A stretch of 21,087 bases of DNA, from the NCBI GenBank assembly GCA_948968885.1, contig CAREUR010000017.1, forward strand, positions 1-21,087, written 5' to 3'. Position numbers and translations under genes: made by a program. The stretch is from an uncultured Eubacteriales bacterium (GTDB taxonomy: Bacteria > Bacillota > Clostridia > Oscillospirales > Acutalibacteraceae). This document shows positions 5,885-13,542 of the stretch, in pieces (position 1 is the stretch's first letter; the number at the start of each line of letters is the position of its first letter). The notes below the pieces were generated by a model. That model was not told the DNA's origin. It did not search any database and saw only the letters and a list, made by a program, of their open reading frames with translations.

Positions 5885-7411
5885 TTATCGAGACCAATAC
5901 TTTCTGTCCAGGCTGCGGTATTGAATGGCTTCTGCAACGTGAGAGGACTTTATTTCCTCCGAAAAACCGAGGTCGGCAATAGTCCGAGCCACCTTCAAAA
6001 TGCGAGAATACGCCCGGGCAGACAATCCCATGCGGTCAAAAGCCTTCTTTAATAGATTCTCTGCATTTTTGGATAAAATACATGATTTGTGCAAAAAATC
6101 GGGAGTAATTTTTGCATTTGCCGAAATGTTGCGGCCCTTAAAGCGCTCCAGCTGAATTTTTCTGGCGGCGTTAACGCGGCTTTTAATTTTTGCCGAGGTC
6201 TCAGAATCCTTTTTCGAAGCCAAGTCCGAGTATTCAATGGGCGGAACTTCAACGTGAATATCGATGCGGTCGAGAAGCGGGCCCGAAACCTTTGCCAAAT
6301 ACTTAGAGACAATCGTAGAAGAGCATATGCAATTTTTGCTGGGATTGCCGTAATATCCGCAGGGGCAAGGATTCATAGCCGCGATAAGCATGACAGAACA
6401 AGGGTAGGTGACGGTTCCGTTCACGCGGGAGATAGTAACCTCGCCGTCTTCAATGGGTTGCCGAAGAATTTCCATGGCATTTCTAGAAAATTCTGGCAGC
6501 TCGTCCAAAAACAAAACACCATTGTGAGCCAGAGAAATCTCTCCCGGCCGCGGCATAGCGCCACCGCCAGAAAGTCCAATTGCAGAGATGGTGTGATGAG
6601 GCGCGCGAAAGGGCCGTGCGGTGATTAGAGGGGTTCGACTGTCAATCAACCCCGCCACAGAGTAGATTTTCGTAGTTTCAATGGACTCCTCCATAGTCAT
6701 ATCGGGCAAAATGCTGGGAATTCGCTTAGCCAGCATGCTTTTGCCGGCGCCAGGCGACCCAATGAGAATGACGTTGTGGCCGCCAGCAGCAGCAATTTCG
6801 AGCGCATGCTTGGCTTCGTACTGGCCTTTTACTTGAGAAAAGTCAAGCAAACTGTGGCTACTTGGGGCAATATTCAAGTCGGCGGTTGCGGGAGGAATCA
6901 TCTTTTTGCCGGTAAGGTGCATGTGCAAGGCGTTTATGTTGGCCACCGGGTAGACGTTTAGGCCCGCGACTAGTGCACCTTCGCAGGCATTGGCTGCCGA
7001 AACAAAAAGTTCACTTATGCCTAACTCCTTGGCCCTCAGAGCCATGGGCAGGACGCCTTTCACAGGGCACAGATCGCCACTGAGGGAGAGCTCTCCCAAA
7101 AATGCAGCGTTCTCAAGCCGAGCATCGAGCTGGCCGGAGGCAACAAGCAGCGCAACCAAGATCGGCAAATCGTAAACCGAGCCTTCTTTTTTTACGTCCG
7201 CGGGCGCAAGATTTATGGTGATTTTGCTTGTGGGGAAGTCGAAACCGCAGTTTTTAAGGGCAGACTTAACCCGATTTCGTGACTCTTTTACCGAAGCGTC
7301 GGGCAATCCGACAACGTCAAAAGAAGGCAATCCGCCAGCCAAATCGGCTTCGATTGTGACTAAAAATGCGTCCAGCCCCATAATCCCGAGGCTATTAACC
7401 TTTGCAACCAT
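5885..7411 (-). CDS. comM: YifB/ComM family Mg-chelatase-like AAA+ ATPase
   Basis: A 508-residue protein with the three parts of the YifB/ComM family: an N-terminal ChlI-type domain (about 1-125, with GLPDASVKESRNRVKSAL), an AAA+ Mg-chelatase module (about 190-395) and a C-terminal helical domain (about 405-500, with LSARAYSRILKVARTIADL). Walker A is GSPGAGKS at 218-225 and Walker B LFLDELPEF with D303-E304. A Cys-rich insert NPCPCGYYG follows, as in the family. ComM is a hexameric helicase that promotes branch migration during natural transformation in Gram-negative bacteria; its role in Clostridia is less clear. The annotation 'magnesium chelatase' would mislead. A strong divergent promoter is at 7485-7513. 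AGGG upstream of the ATG is a weak ribosome binding site. Confidence 0.9.
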   Translation of the reverse strand: MVAKVNSLGIMGLDAFLVTIEADLAGGLPSFDVVGLPDASVKESRNRVKSALKNCGFDFPTSKITINLAPADVKKEGSVYDLPILVALLVASGQLDARLENAAFLGELSLSGDLCPVKGVLPMALRAKELGISELFVSAANACEGALVAGLNVYPVANINALHMHLTGKKMIPPATADLNIAPSSHSLLDFSQVKGQYEAKHALEIAAAGGHNVILIGSPGAGKSMLAKRIPSILPDMTMEESIETTKIYSVAGLIDSRTPLITARPFRAPHHTISAIGLSGGGAMPRPGEISLAHNGVLFLDELPEFSRNAMEILRQPIEDGEVTISRVNGTVTYPCSVMLIAAMNPCPCGYYGNPSKNCICSSTIVSKYLAKVSGPLLDRIDIHVEVPPIEYSDLASKKDSETSAKIKSRVNAARKIQLERFKGRNISANAKITPDFLHKSCILSKNAENLLKKAFDRMGLSARAYSRILKVARTIADLGFSEEIKSSHVAEAIQYRSLDRKYWSR

Positions 7412-7484
7412 CTTAAAATCATCCCTACTCTTTTTATTTTCTATATGCTAAACACATAAAATCATAAACACATTAGGTTGACAT

Positions 7485-7513
7485 ATTATACAACATATAC
7501 TAAAAATTTTCAA
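7485..7513 (-). promoter_or_regulatory. Promoter of yifB/comM
   Basis: On the minus strand: TTGAAA, 17-bp spacer, TATAAT, with a perfect -10 box. It is divergent from the ribU promoter. It also sits against a plus-strand TTGACA at 7478-7483, so the two directions may interfere. Confidence 0.65.
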
Positions 7514-7529
7514 TACTAAAAAAATAAAT

Positions 7530-7558
7530 TTGACATTGTGGCGGTTTGAGGGTAAAAT
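7530..7558 (+). promoter_or_regulatory. Promoter of ribU
   Basis: TTGACA (7530-7535), 17-bp spacer, TAAAAT (7553-7558): 11 of 12 consensus bases. Transcription should start near 7565, only about 22 nt before the ATG at 7587. A second, weaker combination (TTGACA 7478-7483, 17 bp, TAAAAA 7501-7506) lies upstream. Confidence 0.7.
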
Positions 7559-7586
7559 TTAAGTATTTTTGGGGGCGGGAGTGAGG

Positions 7587-8216
7587 ATGTTTTTGTGGAC
7601 GAGGCAGACAGCGCGGCTTGCGAAGTTAGTTCAGATCTCTATTTTTTCTGCAATTGCGGTGGTTTTCACCTTTTTGGAAGTGCCGGTGTGGCTCTTTACG
7701 CCGGGGTTCTACAAGCTCGGGCTCAGCGACGCCATAGTGCTCATAAGCGGCTTCTCATTGGGGCCGACGGCCGGAGTGCTAACGGAATTCCTAAAAGTGG
7801 CGCTGCGGCTCTTGTTGAGGGGAACTTCCACGTTTGGGCTCGGAGAGATGGCGAATCTGGCGGTGGGGATAGCACTTGTGCTTCCGAGCGCAGCGTTTTA
7901 TGAGAGGCACCGGACGTTTAAGGGCGCCGTTGTTGCGATGTTATTGGGAATAGCCTCCGTGACGATTGCAGCGGGGATTATTAACTATTTTGTGCTGCTG
8001 CCACTAGATGAGGCGCTGTTTTCGATTTCAGAAAGTACGATAATCGCCTGGGGCAAGGCGGTTAACCCTTTGATTACGAGCAAGCTTATGTTTGTCCTGC
8101 TGCTGGTTTGCCCGTTCAACTTGCTCAAAGGCTCGCTGGTATGCTGCGTTGCGCTTCTGTTTTACAAAAAATTGTCCGCCATCATCAACGACTTTTCCTC
8201 AAAATTTGTAAAATAA
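7587..8216 (+). CDS. ribU: ECF transporter S component, RibU-type (riboflavin)
   Basis: A 209-residue integral membrane protein with about six hydrophobic helices, the size of an ECF-transporter substrate-binding subunit. The block FYKLGLSDAIVLISGFSLGP, followed by a lipophilic AGVLTEFLKVALRLLLRGTS segment and GLGEMANLAVG, matches RibU, which binds riboflavin and works with the shared EcfA, EcfA' and EcfT module encoded elsewhere. The frame is open back to a TTG at 7569 and a GTG at 7581. I chose ATG 7587 because the strong promoter at 7530-7558 would start the mRNA near 7565, and the TTG would leave no room for a ribosome binding site. No FMN riboswitch precedes it. The substrate is a family-level inference and related flavins are possible. 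Confidence 0.82.
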   Translation: MFLWTRQTARLAKLVQISIFSAIAVVFTFLEVPVWLFTPGFYKLGLSDAIVLISGFSLGPTAGVLTEFLKVALRLLLRGTSTFGLGEMANLAVGIALVLPSAAFYERHRTFKGAVVAMLLGIASVTIAAGIINYFVLLPLDEALFSISESTIIAWGKAVNPLITSKLMFVLLLVCPFNLLKGSLVCCVALLFYKKLSAIINDFSSKFVK

Positions 8217-8229
8217 TGCGTTTTTGGGG

Positions 8230-8258
8230 TTTACAAGGGCCAAAATTTGAGGTATAAT
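8230..8258 (+). promoter_or_regulatory. Promoter of the SAM riboswitch-metK transcript
   Basis: TTTACA (8230-8235), 17-bp spacer, TATAAT (8253-8258). The expected transcription start near 8265 lies about 24 nt before the riboswitch aptamer, as usual for S-box leaders. Confidence 0.7.
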
Positions 8259-8288
8259 AGCAGTGTATAGCCAAATTTAATATTTTTG

Positions 8289-8385
8289 CTTATTGAGAGC
8301 GGTGGAGGGAACAGACCCTGCGAAGCCCGGCAACCTGCCTGTTTTGGCAAGGTGCTAAATTCTGCGGTAAAAGCCGAAAGATGAG
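8289..8385 (+). ncRNA. SAM-I (S-box) riboswitch aptamer
   Basis: The leader carries the S-box consensus blocks in order: GGAGGGA, GAAGCCCGGCAACC, GGTGCTAA and GAAAGATGAGA. P1 pairs CTTAT (8289-8293) with ATGAG (8381-8385). SAM binding is known to stabilise this fold and to favour the downstream terminator, lowering metK expression when SAM is plentiful. One variation: the segment after GAGGGA reads ACAGACCCTGC rather than the commoner CTGGCCCGATG, but the complementary P2 pairing seems kept. Confidence 0.95.
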
Positions 8386-8394
8386 ATTGCTTTT

Positions 8395-8426
8395 TGTCCG
8401 GTTTTGCCGGGCATTTTTTGTTTTTT
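8395..8426 (+). terminator. Riboswitch-controlled terminator
   Basis: TGTCCGG (8395-8401) pairs with CCGGGCA (8407-8413) around a 5-nt loop, followed by TTTTTTGTTTTTT. It lies between the SAM-I aptamer and metK, so it is the off-state element of the expression platform. Confidence 0.85.
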
Positions 8427-8458
8427 GCGAATTTTTAATGGTTTAGGGGAGATTGATT

Positions 8459-9646
8459 ATGGCGAGACGTTTTTTCACTTCGGAGTCAGTAACGGAGGGG
8501 CATCCGGACAAAATCTGCGACCAAATTTCAGATGCTGTCTTGGATGCGATATTGGAAAAGGATAAAAACGCGCATGTGGCGTGCGAAGTCACAGCGACAA
8601 CCGGAATGATCCACGTTATGGGTGAGATTTCGACATCTTGCTATGTGGATATCGCCGCCATCGCGCGGGATGTGGTGACGTCAATTGGCTATGATAACAC
8701 TTCGGCCGGATTCAACGGCAAAACTTGCGCGGTGGTGACGTCGATTGACGCGCAGTCGCCGGATATAGCCATGGGCGTGAATGAGTCACTGGAGCTGAAG
8801 GAGGAAGCCGGCGATGATGACATAAACGATCGGATAGGCGCGGGGGATCAGGGCTTGATGTTTGGCTATGCCTGCGATGAGACGCCCGAACTGATGCCGC
8901 TGCCGATTTCATTAGCGCACAGATTGGCGAAAAGGCTGGCGCTAGTTAGGAAGAATGGGACGCTTTCGTACCTTCGTCCGGACGGCAAGACGCAGGTTAC
9001 GGTGGAGTATGCCAACGACAAGCCTGTTCGAGTGGATAGCATAGTGATTTCTGCCCAACACAGCGAGGTAATTGAGCTTGAGCAGATCAAAAACGACATA
9101 AAAAATGAGGTCATTTTCCCGGTTATTCCGGCGGCCTTGCTTGACGCGGACACAAAATTTTTCATCAATCCAACGGGCAGGTTCGTCATCGGAGGGCCGG
9201 TTGGAGACACTGGGTTGACCGGCAGAAAGGTGATCATAGACACTTATGGAGGGTACTCTCGGCATGGTGGCGGGGCTTTTTCTGGCAAGGACCCGACAAA
9301 AGTGGATCGATCTGCGGCTTATGCGGCAAGACACATTGCCAAAAATATAGTCGCAGCGCAAATAGCCACAAAGTGCGAGGTGCAGATTGCATACGCGATC
9401 GGCGTGGCGCGGCCGCTCTCCATCATGATTGACACCTTTGGAACGGCTACAGCCCCCGAAGAGCAAATCGAAAGAGCTGTGGAGGAAGTCTTTGACCTCA
9501 GACCGGCGGCGATTATAGAGAATTTAAAACTCCGAGAGCCGATATATAGGCCATTGGCGGCATATGGGCATATGGGGCGGGAGGATCTTAACGTTGCGTG
9601 GGAAAAATTAGACAAGGTGGAGGCTCTAAAAAGTGCGCTGCGTTAA
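8459..9646 (+). CDS. metK: S-adenosylmethionine synthase MetK
   Basis: A 395-residue enzyme that makes SAM from methionine and ATP; cytoplasmic tetramer in known cases. All family signatures are present: SESVTEGHPDK with the catalytic H15 near the N-terminus, the GAGDQGLMFGYA motif (127 onward) and the glycine-rich GGGAFSGKDPTKVDRS loop (270 onward). Length is typical. I took ATG 8459 as start: AGGGGAG lies 8 nt before it, while the in-frame TTG at 8453 would be too close to that site. Expression is controlled by the SAM-I riboswitch at 8289-8426, a classic feedback arrangement. No methionine biosynthesis gene is in the window. Confidence 0.97.
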   Translation: MARRFFTSESVTEGHPDKICDQISDAVLDAILEKDKNAHVACEVTATTGMIHVMGEISTSCYVDIAAIARDVVTSIGYDNTSAGFNGKTCAVVTSIDAQSPDIAMGVNESLELKEEAGDDDINDRIGAGDQGLMFGYACDETPELMPLPISLAHRLAKRLALVRKNGTLSYLRPDGKTQVTVEYANDKPVRVDSIVISAQHSEVIELEQIKNDIKNEVIFPVIPAALLDADTKFFINPTGRFVIGGPVGDTGLTGRKVIIDTYGGYSRHGGGAFSGKDPTKVDRSAAYAARHIAKNIVAAQIATKCEVQIAYAIGVARPLSIMIDTFGTATAPEEQIERAVEEVFDLRPAAIIENLKLREPIYRPLAAYGHMGREDLNVAWEKLDKVEALKSALR

Positions 9647-9712
9647 GGTTTAAAGTTTTTCAAATTAACCAAACGCCCGATTTTTACATATCTTGCCGTA
9701 GGGGTGATGTGT

Positions 9713-10075
9713 ATGTGCGAGGCGTTGATTGGCCTGACTGTGGCGTGCCTGGCGGTATTTGGGCTGGTAGAGGCCTTCATGGCCATATCGATGGCGTTCT
9801 TAAGCCGTTCGGACTTAAAAGAGGGCTTCATGTTGATTTTGCCAGTCTGTGGGCACGATGAGGCAATCGAAATGACGCTGCGGAGTTTGGTGGCGGATGA
9901 AAAATGGCTTGGCGGCGGGGGAAAGCCACAGCGAGTAATCTGCCTAGACTTGGGACTCGACGCAGAAACCCGAAAAATTTGCAAAATTTTTAGCGAAGAG
10001 TACGACTTCATCGAGCTGCACTCGCTGCAGACCTTCAACGAAGCAATGGAGCAAGCCGCAGCAACCGCAAGATGA
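9713..10075 (+). CDS. Small membrane-anchored protein of unknown function
   Basis: A 120-residue protein with one N-terminal transmembrane helix (about residues 4-28, rich in Leu, Val, Ala and Phe) and a soluble domain. The soluble part contains LILPVCGHDEAIEMTLRSL and RVICLDLGLDAETRKICKIF. The pattern (a short hydrophobic strand, a GHDE turn, then LDLGLDxETR) faintly recalls the nucleotide-binding half of a glycosyltransferase fold, but it is too short for an enzyme and I do not assign a function. I have an impression of similar small proteins in Clostridia. Starts at GTG 9704 and ATG 9707 are also open; ATG 9713 has the best spacing from AGGGG. It follows metK by 66 bp, so it may ride on the riboswitch-controlled transcript. 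A hairpin overlaps its stop codon. Confidence 0.65.
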   Translation: MCEALIGLTVACLAVFGLVEAFMAISMAFLSRSDLKEGFMLILPVCGHDEAIEMTLRSLVADEKWLGGGGKPQRVICLDLGLDAETRKICKIFSEEYDFIELHSLQTFNEAMEQAAATAR

Positions 10076-10103
10076 CCAGTTTTTGGCCATCTTTTCATTT
10101 TTG
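10071..10103 (+). terminator. Weak terminator overlapping a stop codon
   Basis: GATGACC (10071-10077) can pair with GGCCATC (10085-10091), with one mismatch, followed by TTTTCATTTTT. The stop codon of the 120-residue protein lies in the 5' arm. The stem is short, so read-through into addB is likely. Confidence 0.4.
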
Positions 10104-10112
10104 TGCTATAAT
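10083..10112 (+). promoter_or_regulatory. Promoter of addBA (extended -10)
   Basis: TGC directly precedes TATAAT (10107-10112), a perfect extended -10. The -35 is poor (TTGGCC at 10083-10088, 18-bp spacing). The leader to the addB ATG is about 60 nt. Confidence 0.5.
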
Positions 10113-10179
10113 TTTGGTGTGAAGAAGGCCGCGACGAGGCCAAAATCCACGAATCATGTAGAGGTTTAGGAGACGCGCG

Positions 10180-13100
10180 ATGTTGCAATTTATTTTGGGG
10201 CGGGCAGGATCTGGAAAAACAGTTAAAATACAAGAAATCATGGAGGATTTGGTGAAGAACGGAACCAAAAAACTGCTGCTCATAGTGCCGGAGCAAAGTT
10301 CGTTTGCAACGGAGAAGGCTATGCTGGCGTTTTTGGGCGAGCGAGGGGCGTCAAAGGTACGGGTGGCGACGTTTACAAGGTTGATCGAGCTGGTGTTTCG
10401 ACAGACTAGCGGGGGATTTGGACAACGAATAAGCAAAAGCGACCGAAACTTAATGATGAGCTTGGCGATCGACAAGGTGGCCGGCAGATTGGCGATGTAT
10501 AGGGGCCAGGTGGGCAAGTTGGAGTTTGTAGAGATGATGGTTGCGGCGTTGTCGGAGTTCAAAATGTGCAACGTTGATTATAATTCTCTTTTGGAAATTT
10601 CAAACGCGGTAGAGGATCCGATTTTACGGGCAAAAATGCAGGATACGGCGCTCATTTTAGAGTCGTATGAAAGTTTGCTGCAAAATGCTCACAGCGACCC
10701 GCTGGATGATCTTACCCGACTGGCGCAGAGATTGACTCAGTGTGATAGCTTTTTTAGCGGATACACCGTGATGTTTGACGGATTTGAGGGGTTTACTCCG
10801 CAGCAGATGGCCATTATTGAGATAATTTTGAGGCAGAGTGAAAATTGTTACATAAGCTTGTGCACCGACGCGACGGGATTTTTGGACGACGATTTTAGCT
10901 TGTTTGCGCTGATAAATCGCACTGCAAAGAGGATTTTAAACATTGCAAAGAGTAACAACTTGCAAGTGAATGAGCCGATTTGCCTAGAGAAATCGAGAAG
11001 ATTCAAGGGTAATGGCTTAAAAATGCTGGAGGCACGTGCATTTCGCCCGAAGAAGGAGCCATTTTGCAAGGAAATAGGCGACGTTTTAATTTTTAGCGGG
11101 AGGACGAAGTACGAGGAGGCGGACTTTGTTTGCCGGACGATTCGGCGTCTGGTTTGCGAGAGCGGCTATAAATACGGGGATTTTGCGGTGGTTACACGGA
11201 ATGAAGAGACTTACCGCGGGATAATTGACGTCTTTTTTGAGAAGTATGAGATCCCGTATTTTATGGATCGGCGGGAGGAGATAGACGCGAAACCGCTGAT
11301 GCTGACTGTGATTTACGCGCTTGAGGCGGTAAATAGCAACTTTTCGTCGGAAAGCATATTCAAATATTTAAAGGCCGGCCTGGCAGGCGTGGCGGCGGAC
11401 GACATTTTTGAGCTGGAGAATTATTGCCTGTTTTGGGGCATAACGGGCAAGCGGTGGCTCTTGGACTTCACCGCAAACCCCGATGGATACGCTCAGATGG
11501 CGACGGAGGATGAGGAGAAGCTTGCAAAGCTGAACGCACTGCGGGAGGAAGTCATCGCCCCGCTAACAGAGCTAAAAGAGAAAATAGCCGACGCATCAGG
11601 AGACGCGATAACCGAGGCCCTGTATGGATTTTTGGAGGCTATCAGAATCGTTGAAAATTTGAAGGCCTTTTGCCAAAAATTAAATGCCTCTGGGCAGGAC
11701 AAAATTGCCGAAGAACAGCCACGGCTATGGGAACTCCTTATCGAAATTTTTGACAAAATGGCGGCCATTTTAAAGGAGAAAAAAATATCGCCAAAAAAAT
11801 ACGCAAAGCTCCTGAGGCTCGTCATAAACTCGAACGATGTGGCATTTATCCCGCATCGAATCGACGAGGTTGACTTTAGCTCAATAGACAGGGTGCGAGC
11901 AGAAGGTGTGAAAGTCGCATTTTTGATTGGTGCGGTTGAGGGAGAGTTCCCACGAGTCCCGGCAGCTAGCGGAATATTTAACGACAAGCAACGGAAACAG
12001 CTCATTGCAATGGGATTGTCGCTTTATGACTCACTCGAAGAGTTATCGGTCAACGAGCGATTTTTGGCCTACAAGGCGATGGCGATGCCGTCAGACAAGC
12101 TTTACATAACGTGGTCGAGCTCCACGAGCTTGGGCGGCGCGAAATCGGCGTCGGAGATAGTCCGGGAGGCAAACTTTGTCTTGCCAAAGGCGAAGTGCCT
12201 GGACGCCTATTCGGCAGGGCTAAACGACGAGATTTGGGCTCGCAAGCCGGCGTTTGAGATTTGTGCGCGGCATTGGAATGACGTTTCTCGATTTTCTCAA
12301 ACATTGAAGCAATTTTTTGCCCAGGATGAAGCCCATAGTTACGCTGAAAGGTTAAAGTCGGTAGAAAAGGTTGCGTCGAATTTGCCGATTAAATTAACAT
12401 CCGCGCAAGGAGCAAACAATCTATTTGGTGAGGACATCAGGGTTTCGGCGTCGCAGATAGAAAAATTTTACATGTGCAAATTTGCCTATTTTTGCAAGTA
12501 CGGTCTTTTGGCCAAGGACCGAAAGGAAGCCCGGTTCGACGCCCTGCAGTATGGCAATGTGGTCCATTTTATTTTTGAAAAAGTGCTGAAAAAATACACG
12601 GCGGAAGAGATCTTAAAATTTTCTAAGAAAGAATTGTTGGGCGCGATAAAAGACGTCTTAAAGGGCTACATGGAGAGAGACTTGGGTGGTTGGACGGAGA
12701 AACCCGAGCGGTTCCGATATTTACTCGACAGAGTCGCAAAATCTGCGGTTTCACTGGTTGCTCATATGGCGGAGGAGCTCGTCCAGAGTGCATTTTTGCC
12801 GGTGGGACTTGAGCTAAAACTTTCGGAAAACGGCATAGAACCGCTAAGGCTGAAGCTGCCTAACGGACAAAATGTGATTGTAGAGGGAAAAATAGACCGG
12901 GTCGACGTGATGCAGCAAGCAGAACAGCGCTTTGTGAGGGTCATCGACTACAAAACCGGAGCAAAGGAGTTTCGGCTGGCGGACGTCCTGCACGGGCTGA
13001 ATTTGCAGATGCTCATATACCTGGAGGCCGCATGCCAGGCCGCGGCAAAAAGATCGGGCTCAGTGGTACCCGCAGGAGTACTGTATTTGCCGTCAGTTTC

Positions 13101-13542
13101 GCCGGTGTTGAATTTGGACCGAGACGAGAGTTTGGCAAAGATAGAGAGCGAAAAATCGAAAAAACTGCGAATGAATGGGCTCATATTAAATGATCAGCAG
13201 GTGATTTTGGGGATGGAGCCCGACGGCAGGGGAAGGTATATTCCGATTGCGATGAAAAACGGCGAGGTGAAGGCGTGCGACTCGTTGGTTGACGTTGCCC
13301 AGATGAATGCAATCATGCGCCACGTCGATGGACTTATTATATCGATGGCGGAGCAACTTCGGAATGGGAATATATCAGCACAGCCGGCTAAAGGGGACTA
13401 TGATGCATGTGAATTTTGCGAATACAATGCGGCGTGCGCGCACTTTAAGGATGACTCTGGGCGTAGGATTAAGAAAGTTGACCGTGACGAATTTTTCAAA
13501 AAGCTAGAATCGGAGCAGAACGGGGGTGAGGGCAATGCCTGA
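10180..13542 (+). CDS. addB: ATP-dependent helicase/nuclease subunit AddB
   Basis: A 1120-residue subunit of AddAB, which resects double-strand DNA ends until it meets a Chi site and then loads RecA. Walker A is GRAGSGKT at 7-14. The RecB-type nuclease centre is RVIDYKTG with D923 and K925. Four cysteines fit the [4Fe-4S] cluster that closes the AddB nuclease domain: C766 (in FYMCKFAYF) and C1077-x2-C1080-x5-C1086. All key residues are present and the length is normal, so it should be active. AGGAG precedes the ATG at good spacing. The 3' end overlaps addA by 8 bp from the likely addA ATG, which suggests translational coupling and equal synthesis of the two subunits. Confidence 0.95.
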   Translation: MLQFILGRAGSGKTVKIQEIMEDLVKNGTKKLLLIVPEQSSFATEKAMLAFLGERGASKVRVATFTRLIELVFRQTSGGFGQRISKSDRNLMMSLAIDKVAGRLAMYRGQVGKLEFVEMMVAALSEFKMCNVDYNSLLEISNAVEDPILRAKMQDTALILESYESLLQNAHSDPLDDLTRLAQRLTQCDSFFSGYTVMFDGFEGFTPQQMAIIEIILRQSENCYISLCTDATGFLDDDFSLFALINRTAKRILNIAKSNNLQVNEPICLEKSRRFKGNGLKMLEARAFRPKKEPFCKEIGDVLIFSGRTKYEEADFVCRTIRRLVCESGYKYGDFAVVTRNEETYRGIIDVFFEKYEIPYFMDRREEIDAKPLMLTVIYALEAVNSNFSSESIFKYLKAGLAGVAADDIFELENYCLFWGITGKRWLLDFTANPDGYAQMATEDEEKLAKLNALREEVIAPLTELKEKIADASGDAITEALYGFLEAIRIVENLKAFCQKLNASGQDKIAEEQPRLWELLIEIFDKMAAILKEKKISPKKYAKLLRLVINSNDVAFIPHRIDEVDFSSIDRVRAEGVKVAFLIGAVEGEFPRVPAASGIFNDKQRKQLIAMGLSLYDSLEELSVNERFLAYKAMAMPSDKLYITWSSSTSLGGAKSASEIVREANFVLPKAKCLDAYSAGLNDEIWARKPAFEICARHWNDVSRFSQTLKQFFAQDEAHSYAERLKSVEKVASNLPIKLTSAQGANNLFGEDIRVSASQIEKFYMCKFAYFCKYGLLAKDRKEARFDALQYGNVVHFIFEKVLKKYTAEEILKFSKKELLGAIKDVLKGYMERDLGGWTEKPERFRYLLDRVAKSAVSLVAHMAEELVQSAFLPVGLELKLSENGIEPLRLKLPNGQNVIVEGKIDRVDVMQQAEQRFVRVIDYKTGAKEFRLADVLHGLNLQMLIYLEAACQAAAKRSGSVVPAGVLYLPSVSPVLNLDRDESLAKIESEKSKKLRMNGLILNDQQVILGMEPDGRGRYIPIAMKNGEVKACDSLVDVAQMNAIMRHVDGLIISMAEQLRNGNISAQPAKGDYDACEFCEYNAACAHFKDDSGRRIKKVDRDEFFKKLESEQNGGEGNA

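Noticed and set aside
7412..7586. FMN riboswitch in front of ribU
   Set aside because: No RFN consensus blocks, and the promoter at 7530-7558 leaves only about 22 nt of leader.
9643..10296. A 217-codon minus-strand frame over the metK-addB spacer
   Set aside because: It covers the start of addB and the small membrane protein; composition is unlike a real protein and no ribosome binding site or motif was seen.
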